From: Gemmatimonadaceae bacterium
GTDB taxonomy: Bacteria; Gemmatimonadota; Gemmatimonadetes; Gemmatimonadales; Gemmatimonadaceae
Assembly (NCBI GenBank): GCA_024710705.1
Contig: JANJUF010000090.1
Coordinates: forward strand, 49,571 to 113,570
Direction of reading: 5' to 3'
Length of the DNA stretch: 64,000 nucleotides
The position numbers and the translations under genes were made by a program. A model generated the notes under the pieces. The model saw only the letters and a list, made by a program, of their open reading frames with translations. It was not told the origin of the DNA and did no database searches. This document shows, piece by piece, positions 11,226 to 19,708 of the stretch. The stretch's first letter is position 1; each line of letters starts with the position of its first letter.

Positions 11226-13439
11226 CTAGCGTGCCGCGGACGGCGTGGTGGACGGTGCGACGGCTGGTGCCGGCGTGGCCTTCGGATCCTTGCCGAACTT
11301 GCCGCCGCTGAGGTTGTGCACCACACCAAAGTGGTTCAGCAGGCTCGCCAGGAACGCCAGCAGCACGATGGCCGTCACGACCTTGGGCAGCGCCGTCGGC
11401 GGTTCCGGATACTTCACCGCAAACGAGCTCTCCGCCGTGACTGGGATCCGTGCCACGTAGGTAAGCCGCCCGCCGAACGGCACGTTCATCTTCACGCGGC
11501 CGTTCACGGCCCAGCCGTTGGCATCGAGGATGGGACCAAGGTTTCGCTGCCGCAACTTGAGCCACGCGATCGCCATCGAGGGAAGGGAGATGGCGAACAG
11601 GATGCCGACGAACACCAGGCACACCTGCCAGAACGGTAGCGTGAACACCCCCGTGAGGTAGCCGATCATGGTGGTGAAGAAGGCACCGATGGCACCGACC
11701 GCCACACCCATCGCAGCGACCGTGCCCACGTCGATCTTCTTCACCGGCTCCGGCGGCTTCTGCGTATCGAGCGTGGCCGTGGTGGTCGCCACCGCCGAGA
11801 CCTTTGCGTCGGAGGCCGCCTGCCCGGCCGCGGCGCGCTTGGCAACCTGCTCCTCGATCAACCGCACCAGCTTCTTGTACGGTGCCCAGAACGCCTGCTG
11901 GATGCTGATGGGATTCTCCACCACCTTGGTGATTGTCGCATCCCAATCGCGTCCCTTCCGATCGTAGAAGACGCCGTTGCGCCCAACCATCAGATTGTCG
12001 GAATCTCCGCCGGTGAAGGCCGCGGCGATCGTCATCTTCTCGCCCCCGGTGCGCGTGCAGTCGCAGTACGCGAGGTAGCACTTCGCCAGGCCGGCCAGCG
12101 CGGCGTGCTTTCCGGGATCATCCACGCGCACCACCAGCTCGGCCCGCCGCCCGTCGAGCAGGAGCGAGCCCGCCTGGAACACCGCCGGCCGCTCGCGCGA
12201 GTAGAAGTCGCGGAAGGCCACGAAGTTGTTCAGCAGCACCGCCAGGTCGCGTTGGTACCGCGTCAGGCGCTCGACATTGTCAATCGCGTCCATGGCCGGC
12301 GCGAGCTTGAGGTCCTCGAGCACCAGAGCCGCGAGCCGGGCCTTGCTGCTGCCCTTGAGGATCTCCCGTACCCGCGCGATGCCCAGGCTCTCCGCCTGGG
12401 CGCCGGACTTCTGCACCGTCCACGCCTCGTGTGCGGCGAAGACGGCCGTGAGCTTCTCCCAGTCGGCTTCCGTCAACACCGCGCGTTGGCCGAGCACCGG
12501 CTCCACGACCTGCGCACGGAAGGCGGCCATCGCCGCCGCCCACGCCGGGTTGAGTCCCTCGACCAACGGCAGCGCGCGCGACGCCTCCACGCGCGCCAGC
12601 GGAAACGCTGCCACCTCCTCAGCGGTGATGTGCATGTCCTGCGCGGCGATTGTCAGGTACTCGGTCTCCTGCCGATTGAGCGCCGCGGTGGCGCGGGCAT
12701 CGAAAGCCGCCAGGCGACAGCGTCCGAAGAAGTCCTCCACCTTCGGCCGCACCGCCCGCAGCGCCTGCAGCGCCGATCCGGTGGCATCGCCCAGTGGCAG
12801 CAACGTCGCCGCATCCTCCTCGGCCTTTGCCCACCACGCCGAGTACGCCGCGCACTCGTCGTAGAAAGCGTCGAGCATGGCCTGCGTGTAGCCGGGCTTC
12901 CCATTGCGGTCGGTGGCCGCGCCAAGCGCCGCCACCATCGCTTCGGCAATTGCCCGGTCGTCTCCTTCCGCCGTGACATCCACCGGCACGATGCCGTCGC
13001 CATTGAACTTCGTATGCGCGAACACCGTTGTGGTCTGCATCGTGTCATAGACCGAGATGCTCGTCGCCGACGCCTTCTCCAGGTGCGTGAGGATCTCCCG
13101 CGCCGAGGCGAGTAGGCGCTCGCCTTCCGGATGCCCATCGTTGATGGCGGCTAGCGGAAGCTCCCCGCCCTTCAGGAGCACGGCCGGGTCTTTCAGCATC
13201 TGACAGGCCCATTCCACGGCGTCGAGCATCTCGGGGGCACGGACGCGACCGTCACCGTCCTGGTCAATCAATGCGAGCGTGCGCTCATCGAACTCGAGCC
13301 CCTTCACCGGGCAGGCCAGCGCCACCCAGAGCGTTTGGTCGAGCTGCCGGAGATGACGGAGGTCGTCGGCCGTCTCGATGGCAACCTGGTCGGAGCCACC
13401 GGCGCGGAAGAAGCGCCACACGTGCTTGGAGGAGGACAT
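11226..13439 (-). CDS. Large membrane-associated protein with an EF-hand-like loop, unknown function
   Basis: I chose the ATG at 13439 (MSSSKHVWRFFRAGG) over the track start at 13550, giving 737 residues. Near residue 65 is a calcium-loop-like DQDGDGRVRAPEM. The long middle is helical and lacks recognisable catalytic motifs. The C-terminal third has a pair of transmembrane helices (GTVAAMGVAVGAIGAFFTTMIGYLTG; VCLVFVGILFAISLPSMAIAW). These are followed by a soluble segment (NLGPILDANGWAVNGR) and a final helix (VVTAIVLLAFLASLL). The tail is Ala/Pro/Thr-rich. It stands alone, divergent from chrA. Function unknown; envelope location inferred. Confidence 0.8.
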   Translation of the reverse strand: MSSSKHVWRFFRAGGSDQVAIETADDLRHLRQLDQTLWVALACPVKGLEFDERTLALIDQDGDGRVRAPEMLDAVEWACQMLKDPAVLLKGGELPLAAINDGHPEGERLLASAREILTHLEKASATSISVYDTMQTTTVFAHTKFNGDGIVPVDVTAEGDDRAIAEAMVAALGAATDRNGKPGYTQAMLDAFYDECAAYSAWWAKAEEDAATLLPLGDATGSALQALRAVRPKVEDFFGRCRLAAFDARATAALNRQETEYLTIAAQDMHITAEEVAAFPLARVEASRALPLVEGLNPAWAAAMAAFRAQVVEPVLGQRAVLTEADWEKLTAVFAAHEAWTVQKSGAQAESLGIARVREILKGSSKARLAALVLEDLKLAPAMDAIDNVERLTRYQRDLAVLLNNFVAFRDFYSRERPAVFQAGSLLLDGRRAELVVRVDDPGKHAALAGLAKCYLAYCDCTRTGGEKMTIAAAFTGGDSDNLMVGRNGVFYDRKGRDWDATITKVVENPISIQQAFWAPYKKLVRLIEEQVAKRAAAGQAASDAKVSAVATTTATLDTQKPPEPVKKIDVGTVAAMGVAVGAIGAFFTTMIGYLTGVFTLPFWQVCLVFVGILFAISLPSMAIAWLKLRQRNLGPILDANGWAVNGRVKMNVPFGGRLTYVARIPVTAESSFAVKYPEPPTALPKVVTAIVLLAFLASLLNHFGVVHNLSGGKFGKDPKATPAPAVAPSTTPSAAR

Positions 13440-13540
13440 GGAGATCTGTAGGAAAGCGATGGGGGCACACGTGGGCGACGGCTGAGCGCGAGCCTCGGGA
13501 ATGTGGCGCGTCCGCCTGGGAATGCGGAAGGGGGAACGGC

Positions 13541-13569
13541 TTGCCACCATGCGCGCGCGCGCCTAGGCT
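13541..13569 (+). promoter_or_regulatory. Predicted chrA promoter, leaderless type
   Basis: TTGCCA (13541-13546), 17-base spacer, TAGGCT (13564-13569), then 8 bases to the chrA ATG. The start site would fall at or within about two bases of the start codon. Sequence-only prediction. Confidence 0.5.
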
Positions 13570-13577
13570 CCACCCCC

Positions 13578-14786
13578 ATGGCAAGCGCACCCGCGACCGC
13601 CGGCCGTCCCCTGGAAGTCCTTGGTGCGTTCACGCGACTGGGCCTGACCTCGTTCGGCGGCCCGATTGCGCACATCGGATATTTCCATCGCGAGTTCGTC
13701 GAGCGGCGGCAGTGGCTCACGGACGCACAGTTCGGGCAGCTCCTGGCGCTCTGCCAGTTCCTGCCGGGCCCGGCGAGCAGCCAGCTCGGTTTCAGCATCG
13801 GCTTGGTCCGCGCCGGGTGGCGAGGCGCCCTCGCGGCGTTCGTGGGCTTCACGCTGCCGTCCGCGCTGCTGCTGTTCGCCTTGGCGTCCGCAAGCGCGTG
13901 GCTGCGTGGGCCGCTCGGGCTCGCCGTCACGCAGGGCCTGAAGCTCGCGGCGGTCGCGGTGGTCGCGCACGGCCTGATCTTGATGGCGCACCGGCTCTGC
14001 CCCGACCTCATCCGAGCGACGCTCGCCGGGGCGGTGGTGGTGGCGATGTATACCCTCGGCGGACCGTGGACGCAGGTGGCGGTGATCGGCGCCGGGGCGC
14101 TGGTGGGTGCCGCGTTCATCCGGCCGCGCAGCGAGTCGGTGGAGACGGCGCTACGCGTGCGCATCGCGCGCGGGTTTGCCATTGCGGCTCTCGTGGTGTT
14201 CGCGCTGGGACTGGTGCTCGCGCTCGCGTGGCCGACGCACGCGCCGGTGCTCCAGAGCGTGTGGGCGGCATTCTGGGGCGCTGGTTCGCTGGTGTTTGGC
14301 GGCGGGCACGTGGTCCTCCCCTTGCTCGAGCAGTCGGTGGTATCCACCGGCTGGGTGAGCGCCAACTCGTTCATGGCCGGCTATGGCGCAGCGCAAGCGG
14401 TGCCCGGACCCATGTTCGCCTTGGCGGCCTACCTGGGCGCGGCCGTGCCGACGGGCTGCGCCCCGGCACTCGGGGCAGTCGTGGCCACCCTGGCCGTGTT
14501 CGCGCCCGGCTTTCTGTTGGTGATCGGGCTCCTGCCGGCGTGGTCGCGCCTCACGGCAAACGTGCGTGCCACCGGGGCCGTGGCGGGGATGAACGCCGCC
14601 GTCGTCGGCCTGCTCGGCGCGGCGCTCTACGATCCGGTCTGGACGAGCGGCGTGCGCGACCCCTCGGACGCCGCGGTGGCGGCCGTAGGGCTGGCCCTCC
14701 TCTGGAACAGCCGCCGTTCCCCCCTCTGGGCGGTCGGGTGGTGCGTCCTCGGCGGGGTGGGACTTGCGTTCATCAATATTTCTTGA
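13578..14786 (+). CDS. chrA: Chromate transporter, ChrA family
   Basis: 402-residue CHR-family membrane protein. The ATG at 13578 fits the promoter spacing and gives the usual N-terminus EVLGAFTRLGLTSFGGPIAHIGYFHREFV. The two halves each carry the CHR signature: LPGPASSQLGFSIG in the first, and FGGGHVVLPLLEQ followed by AVPGPMFALAAYLG in the second. Characterised members export chromate. Here it sits directly upstream of arsR, whose promoter and operator lie in the chrA 3' end, so it is not obviously under ArsR control itself. Confidence 0.92.
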   Translation: MASAPATAGRPLEVLGAFTRLGLTSFGGPIAHIGYFHREFVERRQWLTDAQFGQLLALCQFLPGPASSQLGFSIGLVRAGWRGALAAFVGFTLPSALLLFALASASAWLRGPLGLAVTQGLKLAAVAVVAHGLILMAHRLCPDLIRATLAGAVVVAMYTLGGPWTQVAVIGAGALVGAAFIRPRSESVETALRVRIARGFAIAALVVFALGLVLALAWPTHAPVLQSVWAAFWGAGSLVFGGGHVVLPLLEQSVVSTGWVSANSFMAGYGAAQAVPGPMFALAAYLGAAVPTGCAPALGAVVATLAVFAPGFLLVIGLLPAWSRLTANVRATGAVAGMNAAVVGLLGAALYDPVWTSGVRDPSDAAVAAVGLALLWNSRRSPLWAVGWCVLGGVGLAFINIS

Positions 14787-14792
14787 TATATT
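14764..14792 (+). promoter_or_regulatory. Predicted arsR promoter with embedded ArsR operator
   Basis: TTGCGT (14764-14769), 17-base spacer and TATATT (14787-14792), with the arsR ATG only 5 bases further on. In the spacer is the dyad ATCAA-N6-TTGAT (14772-14787), which resembles known ArsR/SmtB-family operators. A repressor bound there would cover the -10 region. The whole element overlaps the last codons of chrA. Confidence 0.65.
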
Positions 14793-14797
14793 GGTGC

Positions 14798-15130
14798 ATG
14801 AGCCTTGCCGCCACCACTGACAGCTTCGAGCGCCACGCCGCGCTCTTTCACGCGCTTTCCGACGTCCGCCGCCTCCGCATCCTCGACCTGCTCCGGCGCG
14901 GGGAGCAGTGCGTCTGCGATCTCCAGTCCGCACTCGACTGCGCCCAGTCCCTGCTCTCCTTCCACCTCAAGACCCTGCGTGACGCCGGCCTTGTGACCAT
15001 GCGCAAGGACGGGCGTTGGTCGCACTATGCCCTTGCCCCGCACGCGCTCGAGCACGCGGAGCAGGCGGTGGCGGCCTTCCGTTCGCCCGGCCTGCGCGGC
15101 CGACGACTGCCCATCAGTTGCTGCGCCTGA
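14798..15130 (+). CDS. arsR: ArsR family metalloregulator
   Basis: 110-residue winged-helix repressor. The track ORF begins far upstream at 13271; the ATG at 14798 (MSLAATTDSFERHAALFHAL) is set by the promoter and the family length. The metal-binding pair is in GEQCVCDLQ, as in classical ArsR. A further cysteine lies in the recognition helix region (LDCAQSLLSFHLKTLRDAG) and two more at the C-terminus (ISCCA). It heads arsR-arsM-arsN2-arsO and probably represses its own promoter until trivalent arsenic binds. Confidence 0.93.
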   Translation: MSLAATTDSFERHAALFHALSDVRRLRILDLLRRGEQCVCDLQSALDCAQSLLSFHLKTLRDAGLVTMRKDGRWSHYALAPHALEHAEQAVAAFRSPGLRGRRLPISCCA

Positions 15131-15186
15131 CCGTACGGGTGCGACTCCGCGCTTTTTTTCACCATCATCCATCAAGGAATCTCGAT

Positions 15187-16029
15187 ATGTCCTCCTCCCG
15201 GCCCTCCGACGTCCACGCCATCGTCCGCGAGCGCTACGGGGCCACCGCCCTCGCCGTCGTCGAAGGCAAGGCCAGTTCCTGCTGTGGCGGCGGCTCCTGC
15301 GGCAACACCGATGCCAAGGACCCCATCACCTCCGACCTCTACGAGGCCGCCCAAGTCCAGGGCATCCCCGCCGACGCCGTCCTCGCGTCACTCGGCTGCG
15401 GAAACCCCACGGCACTCGCCGAACTCCATCCCGGCGAGACTGTCCTCGACCTCGGCTCGGGCGGTGGCATCGACGTCCTCCTCTCCGCCCGGCGTGTCGG
15501 TCCCACCGGCTTCGTCTACGGTCTCGACATGACGGACGAGATGCTGGCCCTCGCGAGCAAGAACGCCAAGGCGGCCGGCGTCCAGAACGTCTCCTTCCTC
15601 AAGGGACAGATCGAGCAAATCCCCCTTCCCGACAACTCGGTGGATGTCATCATCTCGAACTGCGTGATCAATCTCGCGGTGGACAAGCCGCAAGTGCTGC
15701 ATGAAGCCTTCCGCGTCCTGAAGCCCGGCGGCCGCTTCGCCGTGAGCGATGTCGTCGTGCGCGGCGAGGTCCCGCCCGACGTCCGCCGCTCCATGGAACT
15801 CTGGGTGGGCTGCATCGCCGGCGCCCTCGAGGAACAGGAGTTCCTGGGGCTGCTCACCGAGGTTGGCTTCCGCAGCCCGAGCGTCGAGCCGACGCGCATC
15901 TACCGGGCCGAGGATGCCCGCGCCTTCCTCAAGGCATCGGGACTCGACGCCGACCGCGTGGCCGACGACATTGACGGGAGGTTCTGCAGCGCCTTCGTGC
16001 GCGCCATCAAGCCGGGAGCCTCCGCATGA
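15187..16029 (+). CDS. arsM: Arsenite S-adenosylmethionine methyltransferase
   Basis: 280 residues. ATG 15187 is preceded by AAGGA, a clear ribosome site. The cysteine-rich N-terminus (SSCCGGGSC) is followed by LGCGNP, the SAM-binding [13 protein letters not shown], and the ISNCVINL and WVGCIAGAL motifs. These carry the cysteines that bind As(III) in characterised ArsM enzymes. The product would be mono-, di- or trimethylated arsenicals. Its stop overlaps arsN2 by ATGA. Confidence 0.95.
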   Translation: MSSSRPSDVHAIVRERYGATALAVVEGKASSCCGGGSCGNTDAKDPITSDLYEAAQVQGIPADAVLASLGCGNPTALAELHPGETVLDLGSGGGIDVLLSARRVGPTGFVYGLDMTDEMLALASKNAKAAGVQNVSFLKGQIEQIPLPDNSVDVIISNCVINLAVDKPQVLHEAFRVLKPGGRFAVSDVVVRGEVPPDVRRSMELWVGCIAGALEEQEFLGLLTEVGFRSPSVEPTRIYRAEDARAFLKASGLDADRVADDIDGRFCSAFVRAIKPGASA

Positions 16030-16496
16030 CCCTCGCGGCACAGCCAACGAATGCCAGCAACACGGACGTCGTCATCCGTGCCGCCACGGCGGCCGACCTT
16101 CGCGCGGTGCACGAACTCCTCCGCGAGGCCAAGCTCCCGCTCGACGGCGTCCCGGCGGACCTCGCCAACTTCCTGGTCGCCGTGCGCGACGGGATGGTCG
16201 TTGGCGCCATCGGCCTGGAGCGCTACCGCGAATCGGCCCTCCTCCGCTCGGCGGTGGTGCACCCGACAATGCGTGGCCTGGGCGTGGGCGAATGCTTGGT
16301 GACAGCGCTCCTCGAGAGCGCGCGTGCGCTCGGGATCCGCGACATGGTGTTGCTCACGACCACCGCCGAGGGCTGGTTCCCGCGGTTCGGCTTCTCGCGC
16401 ATCTCCCGGGATGCCGTCCCCGCCGCGATGCACGCATCGGCGGAACTGCAGGGCGCCTGCCCGGCCAGCGCGGTCGTGATGCGCTGCGCGCTGTAG
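16026..16496 (+). CDS. arsN2: Arsenic-associated GNAT N-acetyltransferase ArsN2
   Basis: 156-residue GNAT fold: the acetyl-CoA loop is RGLGVGECLV after the VVHPTM strand, and the ending GWFPRFGFSRISRDAVP is typical of the ArsN2 group. It is coupled to arsM by ATGA. ArsN1 homologues acetylate arsinothricin; the substrate of ArsN2 is less certain, so its role here rests on context. Confidence 0.85.
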   Translation: MTLAAQPTNASNTDVVIRAATAADLRAVHELLREAKLPLDGVPADLANFLVAVRDGMVVGAIGLERYRESALLRSAVVHPTMRGLGVGECLVTALLESARALGIRDMVLLTTTAEGWFPRFGFSRISRDAVPAAMHASAELQGACPASAVVMRCAL

Positions 16497-16522
16497 GCGC
16501 GGCGTCGCCGAGTCCGGCGCCC

Positions 16523-17572
16523 ATGCGGACGTTCGACGTCGCCGTGGTCGGCGCCGGCCAGGCCGCGCTCGCGGCGGGCTACTTCCTGCGGCGCACCGGA
16601 CTCCGCTTCGCCTTGTTCGACGCCGAGCCGGCCGCCGGCGGGGCGTGGCGGCACACCTGGCCCTCGCTGCACCTGTTCTCGCCGGCGCGCTGGAGTTCGC
16701 TCCCAGGGTGGTTGATGCCGGCGAGCGAGGGTCCGTACCCTTCGCGCGAGGAGACCTTGGCCTACCTCGCGGAGTACGAACGCCGCTACGAGCTCCCGAT
16801 CGAGCGCCCGGTGTGGGTCGCAAGCACGCACGCCGACGGCATCGGCCTACGCCTGGTGACTGGCAATGGCCAGGAAATCGCCGCGCGCGTCGTGATCTCG
16901 GCGACCGGCACCTGGAGTGCGCCGGTGCTCCCCGTGTTCGAGGGGCAGGATCGTTTCACCGGCGAGATCATCCATTCGGCGCACTACGCCGGCCCCACGC
17001 GCTATGCCGGCAAGCGCGTCCTCGTGATCGGTGCCGGCAATTCCGGCGCCCAGATATTCGCCGACCTCGTGGACCACGCCCGCGTCACCTGGGTCACGAA
17101 GGATCCCCCGGTGTTCCTGCCGGACCATGTGGATGGCCAGTATCTGTTTGCGCAGGCGACGGCCCGCTACCAAGCCATAAAGGAAGGCCGCACTCCCGCC
17201 CCCCCGCGCTCCCTCGGCGACGTCGTGATGGTCCCGGCCGTGCGGGCCCTGCGCGACCGTGGATTGCTCAGCGCGCTCCCGCTCTTCCGCCGCTTCACGC
17301 CGGACGGTGTCGAGTGGCCTGATGGCCACCTCGAGGCGGTGGACGCCGTGATCCTCGCTACCGGATTCCGCCCTGCCCTCGCGCACCTCGCCCCACTCGC
17401 CACGCCGAATGAGCACGGCCGCCTCGCGATGGAGGGCGCGCACGCATCCGCCCACCCACGCCTCTACCCCCTGGGCTACGGCGACTGGACCGGCTTCGCC
17501 AGCGCCACCCTCATCGGCGTAGGCCGCAGCGCAAAGCAAGTCGTCACCGAGATCGAAACGGCGTTGAAGTAA
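16523..17572 (+). CDS. arsO: ArsO-type flavin-dependent monooxygenase
   Basis: 349 residues from ATG 16523 (MRTFDVAVVGAGQAALAAGYF); the longer track frame runs through arsM and arsN2. FAD motif GAGQAA is near residue 11, the FMO-type motif FTGEIIHSAHY is mid-protein, and the NADPH motif GAGNSG follows. The stretch WPSLHLFSPARWSSLPGW is typical of the ArsO subgroup found in ars operons. A role in oxidising arsenicals is inferred from that context. It is the last gene before the terminator hairpin. Confidence 0.87.
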   Translation: MRTFDVAVVGAGQAALAAGYFLRRTGLRFALFDAEPAAGGAWRHTWPSLHLFSPARWSSLPGWLMPASEGPYPSREETLAYLAEYERRYELPIERPVWVASTHADGIGLRLVTGNGQEIAARVVISATGTWSAPVLPVFEGQDRFTGEIIHSAHYAGPTRYAGKRVLVIGAGNSGAQIFADLVDHARVTWVTKDPPVFLPDHVDGQYLFAQATARYQAIKEGRTPAPPRSLGDVVMVPAVRALRDRGLLSALPLFRRFTPDGVEWPDGHLEAVDAVILATGFRPALAHLAPLATPNEHGRLAMEGAHASAHPRLYPLGYGDWTGFASATLIGVGRSAKQVVTEIETALK

Positions 17573-17578
17573 GAGCGT

Positions 17579-17636
17579 AGACCGAAGACGAAAGGAGGGC
17601 CCACCTCTCGGCAGGCCCTCCTTCCGTCTTCCGTCT
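17579..17636. terminator. Bidirectional hairpin between arsO and ssrA
   Basis: Arms 17579-17601 and 17614-17636 pair over about 23 bases with two mismatches; the inner AAGGAGGGCC/GGCCCTCCTT is perfect and the loop is 12 bases. It follows arsO on + and ssrA on -, so it can serve both. The outer arms carry the GACGGAA/TTCCGTC heptads. The tracts after the stem are pyrimidine-rich rather than pure T. Confidence 0.75.
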
Positions 17637-17649
17637 TGAGCCAATCTAG

Positions 17650-18007
17650 TGGAGGCGGGGAGATTCGAACTCCCGTCTTGCATCGGATCTTCCACAGCGT
17701 CTACGCGTGTATCCTGTCGATTGGTGTTTCCGAACGCTGGCCGACAGGCCGCCGTCGTTCAGATGAGTCCATCTTGATCTCGCCGGTTGGCGGAGGACGC
17801 GCCAACAAGCCAGCCTGGATTTGCGATACCCGAGTGACGCCCCAGGCGGGGCTTCCTCTCAGGCACTGCTGCGGTAAAGCTAGGCTTTACGCAGCGAGAG
17901 CGAAGTTGTTATTCGCAGTTGTGAATTTCCCGAGGGTTTTACCAGGGACCCGAGGACCTGGACGCGCAGCCATGGAGCCACCCACACAATCGAAACCAGT
18001 CGCCCCC
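17650..18007 (-). ncRNA. ssrA: tmRNA (one-piece), tag peptide ANNNFALAA
   Basis: On the minus strand the RNA begins GGGGGCGACTGGTTTCGAT and ends with the T-arm GGGAGTTCGAATCTCCC and acceptor CGCCTCC. GGGGGCG pairs with CGCCTCC over 7 base pairs including one G-U. The tag reading frame at 17916-17887 encodes ANNNFALAA followed by TAA. The total of about 358 bases is normal for one-piece tmRNA. After discriminator A the genome reads CTA, not CCA, so CCA must be added after transcription. It rescues stalled ribosomes with SmpB (not seen here). Confidence 0.95.
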
Positions 18008-18021
18008 TGCACTACACTGAA

Positions 18022-18050
18022 TGAATACCCTTCGGGCCTCTGGAGTTCAA
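18022..18050 (-). promoter_or_regulatory. Predicted ssrA promoter
   Basis: On the minus strand TTGAAC (18050-18045), a 17-base spacer and TATTCA (18027-18022) lie 14 bases before the mature 5' end. This would leave a short leader for RNase P to remove. Confidence 0.5.
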
Positions 18051-18076
18051 TCGGGGCACCCCGCGCGTCCGCGGCG

Positions 18077-19708
18077 CTAGGCTGACCACGCGCCCTCGGC
18101 GGGCGACAGCTCCACCCGGTTCCGCCCGCCGCGCTTCGCGGCATAGAGGGCCTTGTCGGCGCGCTCGTAGAGGCGGTCGCCGGCGTTGGAGCGTGCCACG
18201 TACATCGCTACGCCGAAACTGGCCGTGACCCGGACGTCGCCGGCCGGCGTGCGCACCACCATGGACTCGAGGGCACGGCGGCAGCGTTCCGCCACCTCCA
18301 TCGCGCCTTGCTGGTCGGTCTGCGGCAGTAAGAGGGCCAGCTCCTCGCCGCCCAGTCGCATGACGTGGTCGGTGGCGCGCCGGGCGGCGCTCAATGCGCT
18401 CCCCACGCTCTGGAGCACCGTGTCGCCGACCTCATGCCCGTAGGTGTCATTCACGGACTTGAAGTGGTCCACGTCCGCAATCACCAGCGCCGAGGATCCG
18501 CCGTAGCGATCGGTCTCGCTGATCATGCGCTGGAACTCGGCCTCGAAGGCGCGGCGGTTGGGGAGCCCGGTGAGTTGGTCGGTGAGGGCGCGTTTCGTCT
18601 CATCCTGCACTGCCCACGCGGTTTCCAGCGCACCCGCGGCGATGGTACCGAGGTCAATCGCGCCGCGGGCGTCGTTCTGGGACAGGGCGTTCCGCTCGGG
18701 ATGCCCGAGCACGAGCGCGCCCAAGGGCTGCTCCTTCTCGCTCCGGCGCAGCGGCACGATCACCAGCGATCGCGTGCCTGACGGCAGTGGGACGTCGGTG
18801 AAGACCGGTTCGCGGGACGAGACGAGGATGCGCGCATCACTCAGGACCTTCGGATTGCCCGTCCGGCATACCTCGCCCACCAGCGAGCCTTGTCGTGCCA
18901 CGAAACCCGTGCCGAACTCGGGCGCGCCATGCCCAATCAATGTCGGAACCCCCTTCTGCAGGTCGGGATACCACCGCACCACGATGGCCCAGGCCGCGCC
19001 CGTGACCACGCAGGCGTCGCGGCCAAGCAGCTGCTCGAGCGCCATGGGATCGCGGCTGCCCTGCAGGGTCGTCGCCGTCCGGATCATGGCGCGCAGCTTG
19101 TTGGTCCGCTGGGCCAGCGTCGCGCGTGTTCGCACCACTTCGTGCAGGGCCGCGATCTCCCGCGCGTGGCGCCGCAACCACTCCGTGGCCGTGGTACGAT
19201 CCATCGTGGGCGTCTCGCGATAGTGCACCGACACCGCCCCTCGGTGGTCGCCGGCACGCACTCCGGTCGAGAGCAGCTGCAGGGGGCCGGTGGGATTGAA
19301 CGTGGCGCGTTGGCCATCGGCGCTCAGTTCCACGAGCAGGCGATCGGACTCCGGAAGGGCCGGTGGTTCCGCGCCGCGCGACCACGCCACGGCGAGGAGG
19401 TGCCCATCGTCCTCCTCGAACGGCTGCCAGAGCACCGCTTCGTACGCACCGACGTGGTCGGCCAGCAGCTGCAGTGCCCGCTGCAGCACCCGCTGGTCCT
19501 CCTTGCTCGCATCGGCCGGCACGGCGTATTCGTCGGACCGGAACGCCGCCAGGAGCGTCTGCTCCTGCAGGGCGCGTCCGGTGGCCGGGGCGGACGGGAG
19601 CGCCATCTCGGGCTCCACCGGCGTGTCGCGCCGGCGGCGCGGCTTCATGATCACGAAGCAGGAGCCGGCCGCGACAACGACGAGCAACCCGATGAGGAGA
19701 TCGGTCAT
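18077..19708 (-). CDS. Membrane-anchored GAF-GGDEF diguanylate cyclase
   Basis: 543 residues from ATG 19708, which overlaps the larB stop (ATGA). Order: N-terminal transmembrane helix (DLLIGLLVVVAAGSCFVIM), a long sensor region with a GAF-like fold (about 200-350), then a GGDEF domain. The active-site motif is GGEEL at about 453-457, a conservative change from GGEEF. An I-site RATD sits five residues earlier, so product inhibition is expected. DVDHFKSVNDTYGHEVGD is the typical nucleotide-binding start. Predicted to make cyclic di-GMP. The signal it senses is not evident. Confidence 0.9.
   Translation of the reverse strand: MTDLLIGLLVVVAAGSCFVIMKPRRRRDTPVEPEMALPSAPATGRALQEQTLLAAFRSDEYAVPADASKEDQRVLQRALQLLADHVGAYEAVLWQPFEEDDGHLLAVAWSRGAEPPALPESDRLLVELSADGQRATFNPTGPLQLLSTGVRAGDHRGAVSVHYRETPTMDRTTATEWLRRHAREIAALHEVVRTRATLAQRTNKLRAMIRTATTLQGSRDPMALEQLLGRDACVVTGAAWAIVVRWYPDLQKGVPTLIGHGAPEFGTGFVARQGSLVGEVCRTGNPKVLSDARILVSSREPVFTDVPLPSGTRSLVIVPLRRSEKEQPLGALVLGHPERNALSQNDARGAIDLGTIAAGALETAWAVQDETKRALTDQLTGLPNRRAFEAEFQRMISETDRYGGSSALVIADVDHFKSVNDTYGHEVGDTVLQSVGSALSAARRATDHVMRLGGEELALLLPQTDQQGAMEVAERCRRALESMVVRTPAGDVRVTASFGVAMYVARSNAGDRLYERADKALYAAKRGGRNRVELSPAEGAWSA

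Noticed and set aside
13271-14797. Long N-terminal extension of arsR in the track
   Set aside because: It runs out of frame through chrA; the true start is ATG 14798 by promoter, operator and family length.
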